Source: Chitinophaga sp. SYP-B3965
GTDB lineage: Bacteria > Bacteroidota > Bacteroidia > Chitinophagales > Chitinophagaceae
Reading direction: 5' to 3'
DNA: 64,000 nt
Assembly: GCF_009647655.1 (NCBI RefSeq)
Contig: NZ_WJFD01000005.1
Location: forward strand, 248,001-312,000
In this document: in pieces, positions 50,387-59,133 of the stretch
How positions within the stretch are numbered: position 1 is the stretch's first letter
How the letters are laid out: each line of letters opens with the position of its first letter
The notes under the pieces: generated by a model
What the model was told of the DNA's origin: nothing
Databases searched by the model: none
What the model saw: only the letters and a program-made list of their open reading frames with translations
Made by a program: the position numbers and the translations under genes

Positions 50387-50476
50387 AAGATCAAAAGATA
50401 GCAAATCTTGCAATAGGGTGGATAATTGCTCCTTAAATAAAGAAATGGTATTTTGGGTAATATAATTCCACGTTAC

Positions 50477-52558
50477 ATGCATCAGAGACTCATTTCTTTA
50501 TTCGCAATTGCGTTGCTCGTATTGGTATCTTTCACCAACAGCCTGGCACAAGACATACCCATCATCAAAAAAAGGATAGTAGGCGATTTACTGGAGCCTT
50601 CCGTAAACAAGACGGCCATCACACAACTGGTAAAAACCCTTCAGCCAGATGGTACCTGGCCTGGTATCAACTACAAAGATGTTTCCCGCACAGGCTTTCA
50701 GCATAGAGACCATTTGGAAAACATGTTATCTCTGGCCAGAGCTTATAAAAAGCCCGGCTCTCCTTTCCTGGGAGATCCTGCAGTAAAAAAGACTTTCTCG
50801 GCAGCGCTTGATTTCTGGCTGGCAAATGATTTCAGGTGCGACAACTGGTGGTGGAATGAAATGGGCACACCTAACCTGATGATCAATACTTTACTGGTAA
50901 TGGATAGCAGCCTTACAGAGAAGCAACGGGTGGAAGGATTAAAGATCGCCCACAGGGCAAACCTCGAAACCTTTGGCGCCCGCCCTGGTGGAGACCTCAT
51001 GCCGATTGCCGGCATGTTGGGAAAGCAGGCATTATTCAACAATGATCCGGATACCCTGCAACGGGTCATCAGGGTAATGGCTGAACAGGTCAAGATCACT
51101 ACGGACCGGGGGATTAAACCCGATCTGAGTTTTCACCATCGTACAGATAATGTGACTTCTATTCTTACTTATGGGACCAACTTTGCCAGTTCTTTTGCTT
51201 ATTGGGCTTCAAGGATTGGCGGCACACAATTCTCTTTTCCCGAACCAGCTATGAAGCTATTAGTTGATTATTACCTGGATGGCATCTGCCAGTCGCTTAT
51301 CTACGCTACATATCCCGATCCTGGTACTATGAACCGTGATATCAGCCGGCGGAATGCGTTGGGAAAAGTAGACATCGGCCTGCCGCAAAACCTGCTGGCC
51401 GCTACCAACTATCGCTCTGAAGAGTTGAATACTATCATCCGTGTCCGCAAAGGGGAAATAAAATACAACCGCACACGTGATCGCTATTTCTGGTATTCGC
51501 ATTATTACAGCCATCAGCGCCCTGATTACTTCGCATCTGTACGTATGCACTCTGCACGTGCAAGTAATATGGAACAACCACACAACGAAGAAGGGATCAG
51601 GAACCATCACTACGGCGATGGCTCTCTTTTCATTTCACGGACTGGGCAGGAGTATTTCAACATCTTTCCCGTATGGGACTGGCAGAAGATCCCCGGCACT
51701 ACCATCCTCCAAAAGGCAAATGTGTCCCATTGGAACGAGCTGGCTAAAAAAGGACTGACTGATTTTGCCGGTGGTGTAAGCGATGGAGCATATGGTGTGG
51801 CAGCGTTTGATTTTGCCAGTGTGCACGATCCGCTCAAAGCACGTAAATCATGGTTCTTCTTTGATAATGAAATAGTGTGCCTGGGTGCAGGTATCCATGC
51901 AGACGCTGCTTTACCTGTGTTCACAACCCTTAATCAATGTTTATTGAACGGGGAGGTGATCGCAGGTGCGAATAACAAAAGCAGTGCATTGAAAACAGGA
52001 GACCATAAACTGCCAGGCGTATCCTGGGTTTATCATGACAGCGTAGCATATATCTTCCCACAACCTGCCAGTGTAAACGTCAGCAACAGGGAAGCGACCG
52101 GTAACTGGCGGCTGATTAACCACCAGGCATCGGCTTCAACAGAAACTGTACGGAAAGATGTATTTACCCTTTGGCTGGATCATGGTGTACAACCACAAAA
52201 TGCCGACTATGCGTGGATTGTGGTTCCTGCAATAGATGCTGTTTCAACCGCCGCGTATAGTAAAAAAGCGCCTGTGAAAATCCTTGCAAATACCGCAGAT
52301 CTTCAGGCCGTGCAACAAACAGACCTGCAAAGAACAGGCATTGTTTTTTACAAAGCGGGATCTGTAAAGATCAATGACAAGTTAACACTGACGGCTACAG
52401 CGCCTTGCATTGTAATGGTCAAAGGCAATGGTACTGCCATAGCGGTAGCAGACCCAACTCAAAAATTAAGTGCACTGCAGTTAAAGTTGAATGAACGTAT
52501 TATAAATGTGACATTACCTAAGGACGATAAAGCCGGGAGTACTGTTATTGTACAATAA
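50477..52558 (+). CDS. Secreted PL8-family polysaccharide lyase (hyaluronate/chondroitin-type)
   Basis: The 693-residue protein has a signal peptide (about 1-25, ending NSLAQ). An alpha/alpha-toroid catalytic domain (about 30-370) is followed by beta-sandwich domains. PL8 catalytic features are visible: Asn127 in WWWNEMGTP, His220/221 in LSFHHRTDN, Tyr232 in LTYGTNF, and the Arg-rich stretch MNRDISRRNALGK. The family cleaves uronic-acid polysaccharides such as hyaluronan, chondroitin sulphate or xanthan by beta-elimination. The exact substrate is not predictable. It is monocistronic and divergent from a Crp/Fnr-like regulator. A start at 50453 is less likely because it lengthens the region before the signal peptide. 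Confidence 0.9.
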   Translation: MHQRLISLFAIALLVLVSFTNSLAQDIPIIKKRIVGDLLEPSVNKTAITQLVKTLQPDGTWPGINYKDVSRTGFQHRDHLENMLSLARAYKKPGSPFLGDPAVKKTFSAALDFWLANDFRCDNWWWNEMGTPNLMINTLLVMDSSLTEKQRVEGLKIAHRANLETFGARPGGDLMPIAGMLGKQALFNNDPDTLQRVIRVMAEQVKITTDRGIKPDLSFHHRTDNVTSILTYGTNFASSFAYWASRIGGTQFSFPEPAMKLLVDYYLDGICQSLIYATYPDPGTMNRDISRRNALGKVDIGLPQNLLAATNYRSEELNTIIRVRKGEIKYNRTRDRYFWYSHYYSHQRPDYFASVRMHSARASNMEQPHNEEGIRNHHYGDGSLFISRTGQEYFNIFPVWDWQKIPGTTILQKANVSHWNELAKKGLTDFAGGVSDGAYGVAAFDFASVHDPLKARKSWFFFDNEIVCLGAGIHADAALPVFTTLNQCLLNGEVIAGANNKSSALKTGDHKLPGVSWVYHDSVAYIFPQPASVNVSNREATGNWRLINHQASASTETVRKDVFTLWLDHGVQPQNADYAWIVVPAIDAVSTAAYSKKAPVKILANTADLQAVQQTDLQRTGIVFYKAGSVKINDKLTLTATAPCIVMVKGNGTAIAVADPTQKLSALQLKLNERIINVTLPKDDKAGSTVIVQ

Positions 52559-52608
52559 AAAATATGGAGTCAAGATTGAGTTGCTTTTTGAACAAGGGTA
52601 TGTTGTAT

Positions 52609-53190
52609 TTACAACCGCTCTTTCGTCACCCATTTTCCAATTTCAGGTGCTCTGTAGGCAGCCATTTTATTTAAGAGATCTTCAATATCATCACTGATCA
52701 AAAGCATATCTTTATTGAGTTGCTTCAAAAAGCCGCTGTCAACCATCGTCTTTGTCAGTGCGTTTAAACTGTCATAATATCCGTTTATATTAAAAAGGGC
52801 CATTGGCTTTTTATGAAGGCCGAGTTGCCCCCAGGTCAGCATTTCAAAAAGTTCTTCTAATGTTCCATAACCACCTGGCAAAGCAATTACTCCTTCACAT
52901 AAGTCGTTCATTTTAATTTTCCGCTCGTGCATACTGTCTACAAGAATTAGTTCTGTCAGACCTTCATGGGCAATTTCTTTTTCCTGCAGGAATTTTGGCA
53001 GTACGCCAATCACTTCTCCGCCTGCATGTAAAGCGCCGTCTGCTACTGCACCCATTAATCCAATGTTTGCTCCGCCATAGATCAGCCGGATCTTTTTCTT
53101 TGCTAATGTTTGCCCAAGCAAGGTTGCCTGAGTTTTATAGACTTCATCATAACCGAAACTTGAGCCGCAGAAAACTGTTATGCTATTCAT
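52609..53190 (-). CDS. LOG-family protein (nucleoside monophosphate phosphoribohydrolase type)
   Basis: The 193-residue cytoplasmic protein has the family motif PGGYGTLEELFE (near 105-116) and the preceding SMHERK arginine motif. A Rossmann start, VFCGSSFGYDEVY, and IYGGANIGLMGAVAD are also visible. Members cleave the base from AMP or cytokinin nucleotides, giving a purine base and ribose phosphate. Length and motifs are complete. It converges with the PL8 gene and lies downstream of the repeat-rich gene's terminator. Confidence 0.93.
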   Translation of the reverse strand: MNSITVFCGSSFGYDEVYKTQATLLGQTLAKKKIRLIYGGANIGLMGAVADGALHAGGEVIGVLPKFLQEKEIAHEGLTELILVDSMHERKIKMNDLCEGVIALPGGYGTLEELFEMLTWGQLGLHKKPMALFNINGYYDSLNALTKTMVDSGFLKQLNKDMLLISDDIEDLLNKMAAYRAPEIGKWVTKERL

Positions 53191-53204
53191 ATAGGAAAGT
53201 TAGT

Positions 53205-53243
53205 AAGAAAAAAGGGAACAGCATCTCACGATGTGTTCCCTTT
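53205..53243 (-). terminator. Terminator of the repeat-rich secreted protein gene
   Basis: Perfect 10-bp stem (AAAGGGAACA / TGTTCCCTTT) with a 13-nt loop and, on the minus strand, a TTTTTCTT tail. It starts 22 nt after the stop codon. Confidence 0.85.
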
Positions 53244-53265
53244 ACTATATTGATAATAAACTTAA

Positions 53266-54582
53266 TTATGATCTCTGACGCGAAGGTCGGCTATGTTGCG
53301 TACTCCTTTGTGGAGAGGGATTAACAGAGCGTGGACTACGGTTTATCTGACCTCCCTGTGGCCTTGCGGCTGGAGCAGCACGATCAAACTGACGTGATGG
53401 TGATGGTGCACTCCTGTTCACGTTGGGATTGCGATCAAATTGACGCGATGGAGCAGTCCTTTCCACGTTACGATCAGCTGGACGCGATGGTGTACTTCTG
53501 TCCACATTACGATCAAACTGACGTGACGGTGTACTCCTTTCAGCCGGACGTGATGGTGTGCTTCTATCCACATTGCGATCAAACTGACGTGTCGGCGCAC
53601 TCCTGTCTGCATTACGATCAAACTGGCGTGATGGCGCACTCCTATCTACATTACGATCAAATTGACGAGACGGTGTACTCCTGTCTGCATTACGATCAAA
53701 CTGACGTGATGGTACACTCCTGTTCGTGTTGCGATCAAACTGACGTGATGGTGTACTCCTGTTATGATCATACTGCCGTGATGGAGCACTTCTATGGTAA
53801 TTAGTACGGTAGTTATTCACCACCACACGATTCCTGTTATACACACTCACAGACCTTGCACGTATCGGGCGATAAATATACGGGGCCCGTACAATACGAT
53901 GCGTATGTATCACCACGTACCTTGGTCTGTAACGATAACAGATCGGCTGGTAAACATCCCATGCCAGCGGCCTCCATGGCCTAAACCAGGTTGGATAATG
54001 ATACCATCTCCAGGGAGATGCCCAGACACTGTAATACGGTGCATACACAAAACGCACCGATGGCCAGAACCACACGTTCACCACCAATCCTGATGGTGCA
54101 AAAGCGGCAGCGGTGGATGTGGATCCGTACGTTACCGTTTCATCATCATTAAAAGCAGCCACTTCATCTTTATCGGAAGGTTCCACAATCTTTGATACAC
54201 CATAAATGTCTTCATCCCCAACGATCTGTACCACTGCACGATCATCACCGGTTTTCTCCAGTTCTATCACAGCAATGTCCTGACTTTCTGAAGACGACAC
54301 TAATGCCTGTAATACGAAAAGCTGCACATCTCCATCCTTTTTATTGACAACGCGGATATAATCGATATCCCCGTCCTGATTCAAATCCAGATTATTGACA
54401 CCATTCTCTCTGGTGTTCAGCATTTTCTCAAATTCTCCGGGATTTTCGGCCTTTTTGAACATCTCCAGGGCGCCTTCCAGGCTAAAGTTGTCCCCAGGCA
54501 AACCCGTTTCGTCCTGCGCCTGTACGCCGGTTGTCAGCATTAAGCTGATAAGAACCGCAGGCAATGAATGTAATATTCTCAT
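53266..54582 (-). CDS. Secreted protein with Arg/Ser-rich tandem repeats
   Basis: The 438-residue protein has a signal peptide (1-22, ending GVQAQ) and an EF-hand-like segment, DLNQDGDIDYI (near 68). A conserved-looking globular part follows (about 75-165). A Trp/Tyr/Pro-rich region (about 165-255, such as PWRWYHYPTWFRPW) comes next, then about eleven 13-residue repeats of the type RSTPSRQFDRNVD (about 265-405). The tail is strongly basic and probably unstructured; envelope or nucleic-acid binding is possible. The function is unknown. The repeat DNA is prone to length change. Confidence 0.8.
   Translation of the reverse strand: MRILHSLPAVLISLMLTTGVQAQDETGLPGDNFSLEGALEMFKKAENPGEFEKMLNTRENGVNNLDLNQDGDIDYIRVVNKKDGDVQLFVLQALVSSSESQDIAVIELEKTGDDRAVVQIVGDEDIYGVSKIVEPSDKDEVAAFNDDETVTYGSTSTAAAFAPSGLVVNVWFWPSVRFVYAPYYSVWASPWRWYHYPTWFRPWRPLAWDVYQPICYRYRPRYVVIHTHRIVRAPYIYRPIRARSVSVYNRNRVVVNNYRTNYHRSAPSRQYDHNRSTPSRQFDRNTNRSVPSRQFDRNADRSTPSRQFDRNVDRSAPSRQFDRNADRSAPTRQFDRNVDRSTPSRPAERSTPSRQFDRNVDRSTPSRPADRNVERTAPSRQFDRNPNVNRSAPSPSRQFDRAAPAARPQGGQINRSPRSVNPSPQRSTQHSRPSRQRS
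53367..53790. repeat. Tandem 39-bp coding repeats
   Basis: About eleven imperfect copies of a unit near 39 bp encode the RSTPSRQFDRN-type repeats. Two units are shortened (RSTPSRPAE, RSTPSRPAD), which shows past slippage or recombination in multiples of three. Confidence 0.85.
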
Positions 54583-54734
54583 ACGATAGGCTGTTGTTAC
54601 ATATATAAGACGACTAAAGGGGAGGAAAGTTTATGCAAAAGTTATTGTAGAAATGTTAAAATTTTAAGCTCTTTTTAATATCTCGTTCCCTTTGTCTTTC
54701 ATTAGAACGCAAGAATGGCCGTTTTAATATAGAC

Positions 54735-54813
54735 AATCCTTGCTTCATCCTAGCTTCATCCATGCTTAAACCCGCGCTGGCGTGCAACACGAAGCAAGGA
54801 TGAAGCAAGGATT
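54735..54813. repeat. Intergenic inverted repeat with TTGCTTCATCC units
   Basis: Arms 54735-54757 and 54791-54813 match in 22 of 23 positions when inverted. Each arm contains a short direct repeat of GCTTCATCC or its inverse. The structure resembles a dispersed palindromic element. Confidence 0.6.
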
Positions 54814-54895
54814 AAGCAACCATGGCTGGTTTCAGGCTTGTTGGTTAAGCTAATGTGCTGATAATCAATTGAAAATTCTTTATTATGTTAAATAG

Positions 54896-54927
54896 AAAGG
54901 GCTGCCTCTGTCAAGAAGCAGCCCTTT
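54896..54927 (-). terminator. Terminator of the methyltransferase gene
   Basis: Perfect 10-bp stem (AAAGGGCTGC / GCAGCCCTTT) with a 12-nt loop, 13 nt after the methyltransferase stop codon on the minus strand. Confidence 0.75.
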
Positions 54928-54940
54928 TATAGCGATAGGA

Positions 54941-55807
54941 TCATTTCTCCCCTACAGCAACGATCATTTCGCAAGGACCCTCAAAGCCACTGCCATTTTC
55001 AAATTGTTCCAACGCCTGTTCTATCTCCTGCCATACAGATTCCTTCTCTGCATCGCGAAGACCACTCATCATCTGATGTAAAGCACCAAAGGATTCCTGT
55101 TCAAACTGCACGCATTGTTTTGCGGAAGGCAATAACACCGGTGAATGTACCAGCGCAGACTTTACATTTTTGAAACCGGCTTTTGTAAACGCTGCTTCAA
55201 TGACGCCTTCAGCACCTAAGCTAAACGGCCCTGGTTGTCCTGGCAAAGGAGGTGGTAATGCCGCACGATTGCGAATAATAGAAACCGGTACGGAGAAGAA
55301 CTTGTTTTTCTCGGGTGTTGAATATACAATGGCGGCTATTTTCCCGCCGGGTTTTAATACCCTGAGCATTTCCCGCAAAGCCTTTTGCTGATCCGGGAAA
55401 TAGATAAGGCCAACCCTTGAAATAACGGCGTCAAATGTACCATCTGCAACACTCAGGTTTTCCCCGTCCATTTCCTTTGTTCCTATATTTTGCAAACCTG
55501 CCTCACGGGCCAGCTGTTGCGCAAATAAAAGGATGTTGGGAGAAATGTCTGTTGCCAGCACGGATCCGGAAGGTCCTACTTTTTGTGCTGCCGTGATGGA
55601 TTGCTCACCGGCACCGGCGGCAACATCGAGTACATGATGGCCTTCGCTGATGCCGGCCATCTCCATCATTTTTTCAGTTGCATCATGAAGCCATGTATGA
55701 AGAAGCGGGCTCCATCTGTACCAGGCTTCTGCTGCTGCCTGCCATTGTTCGTAAGTGGTTTGCTTGTACTTTGTAGCATTAAATTGGGGTGTTTGGGGTG
55801 TTTCCAT
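54941..55807 (-). CDS. Class I SAM-dependent methyltransferase (Methyltransf_11/UbiE type)
   Basis: The 288-residue protein has motif I HVLDVAAGAGEQS (near 57), TDISPNI as the acidic motif II, DGTFDAVISRVGLIYF as motif IV and LRVLKPGGKIAAIVY as post-motif. An N-terminal helical part (KQTTYEQWQAAAEAWYRWSP) fits small-molecule methyltransferases of the UbiE type. The substrate is unknown. It ends in a terminator and starts 62 nt after the AraC-fusion gene on the same strand, so it may be co-regulated with it. Confidence 0.88.
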   Translation of the reverse strand: METPQTPQFNATKYKQTTYEQWQAAAEAWYRWSPLLHTWLHDATEKMMEMAGISEGHHVLDVAAGAGEQSITAAQKVGPSGSVLATDISPNILLFAQQLAREAGLQNIGTKEMDGENLSVADGTFDAVISRVGLIYFPDQQKALREMLRVLKPGGKIAAIVYSTPEKNKFFSVPVSIIRNRAALPPPLPGQPGPFSLGAEGVIEAAFTKAGFKNVKSALVHSPVLLPSAKQCVQFEQESFGALHQMMSGLRDAEKESVWQEIEQALEQFENGSGFEGPCEMIVAVGEK

Positions 55808-55869
55808 TGTTTAAATTATTGAGGCTGCAAATTAGTGATACCAGCATACCGGCAACCACCACATTTGAT

Positions 55870-56952
55870 TCAAATCCTGCTATTTTCAGACCAGCTCTTT
55901 AACACCTTCAATGGAGATATGCCGAAACGATCCTGGAAGTTCTTTGCAAAATAGGAAGGGTTTGTAAACCCGACTTCCATAGCTACCTGTGTAATATTCC
56001 CGTAATTACTCCTGATCAGTTGGAGGGCTTTTTGCAACCTTAATTCCCTGATAAAGGAATTAGCTGAGTAGCCGGTAAGCCCTGTTATTTTCCTGTATAA
56101 CTGTGATCTGCTTGTACCCAGCTTTTTACTGAGCACGTCAATGGAAAATCCCGGATCCTGCAACATCGTGTGAATGTTGTCTATCAATTGATGGAGGAAT
56201 CGTTCATCTTCGTTATTAAGTATTTTCAATAGTCCAACCTGCTGGAGCGCCGTTTTTTTTGTCAGCTCTATCACTAGCGGAGCGATTACGATCTGGCCGT
56301 TCTGCGCAATGTCACATAACCGGTTGGCCAGCTTAATGGTGTCGGCAAATAGCTCATGTTGTTCTGTTACGGGCTCGCCGGCTCCAATACCGATCCGCAG
56401 CTCATGACCCGTTCCAAATTTTTCCGGTATGTGCCGTAAAATATCTGTTGCACATCCCATGGCTGCCTGGCCAGTGGAAAACGCCATCATGAGCCGGTTC
56501 CCTGGCCGCTGTATAAAACGGCCTCCGGATTGGCCTGCAAGCTGCTCAATCGTTTCATGGATGGCAGATGCTTCTGATACGGAAATGATATCTGTTATGA
56601 GGATAATGCGGTAGCCCGTATCCATGGTGCCGTCCGCTCTTTCCACAATATCATATGTATTCACGGTCATGTCATCACCCATGAAAGCCTGGTAATCGCC
56701 TCCCTGCAGTTCAATTATATTGCAGGGCATAGCACCATGTGCTTCCCGGTGAACGGCCACACAGGATTCTTTATCGGGTGCTTCCATCATGCAAAATACC
56801 AGGCCGGCTTCTTCATTGATCCAGTACTGGAGGAACTTTACATGATATTTTTGTTGTACCGCAAGGTCAGCAATGTGATTGTGTTTGATCTCTTCCACAG
56901 TGGGCTTGACGCTGTAGTCAGCGGCCTTGTGGAGGTCCATGAAAAGGGGCAT
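55870..56952 (-). CDS. DUF4242, cyclase-like and AraC HTH three-domain regulator
   Basis: The 360-residue protein joins three parts. Residues 1-92 match the DUF4242 ferredoxin-like, metal-binding family (MPLFMDLHKAADYSVKPTVE, FCMMEAPDKESCVAVHREAH). Residues 113-232 look like a class III nucleotidyl cyclase fold (ILITDIISVSEAS, LRIGIGAGEP, LANRLCDIAQNGQIVIAP). The first metal Asp is kept (D121), but the second is Asn152, so catalysis is unlikely. Residues 255-355 are an AraC-type double HTH (LSKKLGTSRSQLYRKITGLT, VAMEVGFTNPSYFAKNFQDR). It probably senses a ligand and activates a nearby gene such as the methyltransferase. Confidence 0.85.
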   Translation of the reverse strand: MPLFMDLHKAADYSVKPTVEEIKHNHIADLAVQQKYHVKFLQYWINEEAGLVFCMMEAPDKESCVAVHREAHGAMPCNIIELQGGDYQAFMGDDMTVNTYDIVERADGTMDTGYRIILITDIISVSEASAIHETIEQLAGQSGGRFIQRPGNRLMMAFSTGQAAMGCATDILRHIPEKFGTGHELRIGIGAGEPVTEQHELFADTIKLANRLCDIAQNGQIVIAPLVIELTKKTALQQVGLLKILNNEDERFLHQLIDNIHTMLQDPGFSIDVLSKKLGTSRSQLYRKITGLTGYSANSFIRELRLQKALQLIRSNYGNITQVAMEVGFTNPSYFAKNFQDRFGISPLKVLKSWSENSRI

Positions 56953-57063
56953 ATTTTGGGGTTATTTTGTATTAAGGTAAGAATAATTGCCGAGTTGCCT
57001 ATATTGTAAGTGATAACTTATATTATCTTTATACAGTATGAATTCGCTAACTCAATAAACTCA

Positions 57064-57468
57064 ATGCGCATGAAAAGGAAGAACAGTATTGTATTAATGG
57101 CAACAGTATTGATTTCAATTACTCTTTGCTCGCTTTCACTGCCACAGCAACAGGAAAGGGCCAAAAACCTAAAGGTCCTCCCCAAAAACATCAGCCACGA
57201 AGAGCTGGATAATATTATGAAAAGTTACAAAGATGCACTGGGTGTAAAATGTAACTTCTGCCATGCACCCCGCAAAGATGATCCTAAAAAGCTCGACTTC
57301 GCCAGCGACGAGAATCATCATAAAGAGATCGCGCGTGATATGATGCGCATGACTGCACGTATCAACAAAAAATATTTCAAAGGCAATGAGGTAACAGCGG
57401 TTACATGTTATACCTGTCATCATGGTAGCGATGAACCACTTGTAAGTCCGCAGGCAGCTGCAAAATAA
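57064..57468 (+). CDS. Exported c-type cytochrome with two haem-binding-like motifs
   Basis: From ATG 57064 the protein has 134 residues with a signal peptide (about 1-27) and two CxxCH haem sites, CNFCH (near 64) and CYTCH (near 117). The spacing and the LPKNISHEELDNIMKSYKDA start resemble the photosynthetic-reaction-centre cytochrome-like family found in non-photosynthetic Bacteroidota. It acts as a periplasmic electron carrier or haem protein. An in-frame ATG 18 codons upstream is less likely given the signal peptide. Confidence 0.88.
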   Translation: MRMKRKNSIVLMATVLISITLCSLSLPQQQERAKNLKVLPKNISHEELDNIMKSYKDALGVKCNFCHAPRKDDPKKLDFASDENHHKEIARDMMRMTARINKKYFKGNEVTAVTCYTCHHGSDEPLVSPQAAAK

Positions 57469-57469
57469 A

Positions 57470-57513
57470 AAAGAAAGGCTTTGAGCATAAAATCTCAAAG
57501 CCTTTCTTTTTAA
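57470..57513 (+). terminator. Strong terminator after the cytochrome gene
   Basis: Perfect 16-bp stem (57470-57485 with 57494-57509) and an 8-nt loop, running into T residues directly after the stop codon. Confidence 0.92.
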
Positions 57514-57524
57514 AATGATATTCA

Positions 57525-57977
57525 ATGACAACAGTTATAATAAACGCAACCGGGGAAAAGGTTTGGAGGATGCTCACAACCCCTGAAATAATGGCTGAAT
57601 GGATGGGGGGGCCTGAAATGGAAATAAAAGTAAATACTGACTGGAAGATCAATTCCCCTATTCTCATTCAGGGGTTTCATCATGTAAAGTTTGAGAACAA
57701 GGGAACAATACTGCAATATGATAAAGGGAATAAATTAAGTTACACCCATCTAAGCAATGTATCCCGCCTTCCCGATATACCAGAGAACTATTCCATACTT
57801 ACATTTGTGTTAACGCAAATAGAAGAAAAAACGGCGTTGACGATCAATATAGAAAACTTCCCTACAGAAGTCATCCGTAAACATTTAGAATTTTACTGGA
57901 GAGGAACTGTTATGACGATTAAAAAAATGGCAGAGGAGAATGAAACCAATACCGAGCGTATAAGCAAGAATATCTGA
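57525..57977 (+). CDS. SRPBCC (AHSA1-like) protein
   Basis: The 150-residue START-fold protein begins with TTVIINATGEKVWRMLTTPE and EWMGGPEMEI, the typical AHSA1 start. It ends with FYWRGTVMTIKKMAEEN, the usual C-terminal helix. Such proteins bind hydrophobic small molecules or act on Hsp90-like partners; the ligand is unknown. Its last 93 nt overlap the convergent DUF2809 gene. Confidence 0.85.
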   Translation: MTTVIINATGEKVWRMLTTPEIMAEWMGGPEMEIKVNTDWKINSPILIQGFHHVKFENKGTILQYDKGNKLSYTHLSNVSRLPDIPENYSILTFVLTQIEEKTALTINIENFPTEVIRKHLEFYWRGTVMTIKKMAEENETNTERISKNI

Positions 57978-58280
57978 CCAGGTGAAATAATTGCCGATAA
58001 CAATATTGGCTATCCGTGAATGTTCAAGCCCCAGATGTTTTACCACATTAAAGTACTGTAAGGTTTCCACCAGGTAGGAGAATGCCAGCACAGCTAATGC
58101 CACCGGAACCACCGGCGCCTGAAGGAAACTACGAACAAAACAGTAAAGCAGGATAACCACCAGGAAATCCCCTACATAAGGGCGGATAAAATCATCATGC
58201 AGATAAGCCGCGATCAGGACTTCTATAATAAACAGGAGGATAGTGAGTGTGAAGTATAGCCAGCTGAAGCGTAGTTTCAT
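57885..58280 (-). CDS. DUF2809 membrane protein
   Basis: From ATG 58280 the protein has 131 residues with four hydrophobic segments and the DUF2809 pattern: FRPYVGDFLVVILLYCF-like (here IRPYVGDFLVVILLYCFVRS), then ETLQYFNVVKHLGL and SDILAYTLGIGFILL. Function is unknown. A 24-codon upstream extension (58352) lacks family sequence and overlaps the next gene's start region. The 3' end overlaps the convergent SRPBCC gene by 93 nt. Confidence 0.82.
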   Translation of the reverse strand: MKLRFSWLYFTLTILLFIIEVLIAAYLHDDFIRPYVGDFLVVILLYCFVRSFLQAPVVPVALAVLAFSYLVETLQYFNVVKHLGLEHSRIANIVIGNYFTWSDILAYTLGIGFILLCHFFNRHNSSSPVKF

Positions 58281-58334
58281 GGCGGTAAGATAAGTAAAGA
58301 ACAATAAACCCCACCCATCACACGTTAAACCCAC

Positions 58335-58682
58335 ATGCGTTTCCCCGTACAAATAATAATCGGACTACTGCTGTTATACAGCTGTTCCAATGTAAGGAGC
58401 GTATTTCAGCGGAAGCAGCAAGTTTACCAGCCTCCCAGGTTAGGTGCAGAGTCTCGTTTTGAGGATGGCCTGCGAAGGGAAAAGAAACCACAAAACCTGT
58501 TCAGCAAAAAAGAAAGGAAAGGGATGGAGAATATGGGAATGATCTCCAAACAAGAGCGCACTGCCCCCAGTACCCGCATTAGCCCTATGCAGGCAGATAG
58601 CTTACTAACCGGTAAAACAAGAGATACTACCCGTACAGATAGTACACAGGTCATACCCGTAGACACAACAATTAAACACTAA
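58335..58682 (+). CDS. Small lipoprotein of unknown function
   Basis: The 115-residue protein has a lipobox LLLLYSC (Cys17) after a hydrophobic signal peptide. The mature part is charged and polar (LRREKKPQNLFSKKERKG, DTTRTDSTQVIPVDTT), probably unstructured. I recognise no domain. Divergent from the DUF2809 gene and 28 nt before yjbQ, with which it may be co-transcribed. Confidence 0.7.
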   Translation: MRFPVQIIIGLLLLYSCSNVRSVFQRKQQVYQPPRLGAESRFEDGLRREKKPQNLFSKKERKGMENMGMISKQERTAPSTRISPMQADSLLTGKTRDTTRTDSTQVIPVDTTIKH

Positions 58683-58710
58683 ATCCTGCAGGCTTGCTTA
58701 TTTTTACCCC

Positions 58711-59133
58711 ATGAGAATGTTCCAGCAAGCATTACGATTGAAACAAAGAAGCCGGGGTTTTCACCTGATCACCGCGGAAATAGTCAGGGCCTTACCGGAA
58801 ATGGGAGAACTAAAAACAGGCATGTGCCAGGTTTTTATCAGGCACACTTCCGCTTCCCTCACTATAAACGAGAATGCAGACCCAACTGTAAGAAAGGATT
58901 TTGAAACCTACTTCAACAAGATAGCGCCAGAAAATGATCCCGACTACCTCCATAATGATGAAGGATCAGACGATATGCCCGCACACCTTAAATCTTCTTT
59001 ATTAGGCAGCTCCGTACTCATCCCTATATATAATGGAAGAATGGCCTTTGGCACCTGGCAGGGTATTTACCTCTGCGAACATCGGGATGCAGGGGGAGAA
59101 AGAGAACTGGTGATCACTGCCTGGGGGATGTAA
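58711..59133 (+). CDS. yjbQ: YjbQ/UPF0047 family protein
   Basis: The 140-residue protein matches the UPF0047 family: GMCQVFIRHTSASLTINENA (near 37-56), HNDEGSDDMPAHLKSSLLGS (near 81-100), RMAFGTWQGIYLCEHRD and a terminal ELVITAWG. His residues in RHTSAS and DMPAH form the putative active site. Members complement thiamine-phosphate synthase activity weakly, but their true role is unclear. Confidence 0.92.
   Translation: MRMFQQALRLKQRSRGFHLITAEIVRALPEMGELKTGMCQVFIRHTSASLTINENADPTVRKDFETYFNKIAPENDPDYLHNDEGSDDMPAHLKSSLLGSSVLIPIYNGRMAFGTWQGIYLCEHRDAGGERELVITAWGM

Larger units (their letters stand above)
54583..54940. other. Intergenic region with a repeat and a terminator
   Basis: This 358-nt gap holds the promoter side of the repeat-rich gene, a 23-bp imperfect inverted repeat (54735-54813) and the terminator of the methyltransferase gene (54896-54927). 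I see no gene in it. Confidence 0.7.

Noticed and set aside
53331..53804. Plus-strand protein opposite the tandem repeats
   Set aside because: It is rich in repeated His/Asp/Gln units that mirror the minus-strand repeat gene, lacks any signal, and the minus frame has a signal peptide and a folded domain.
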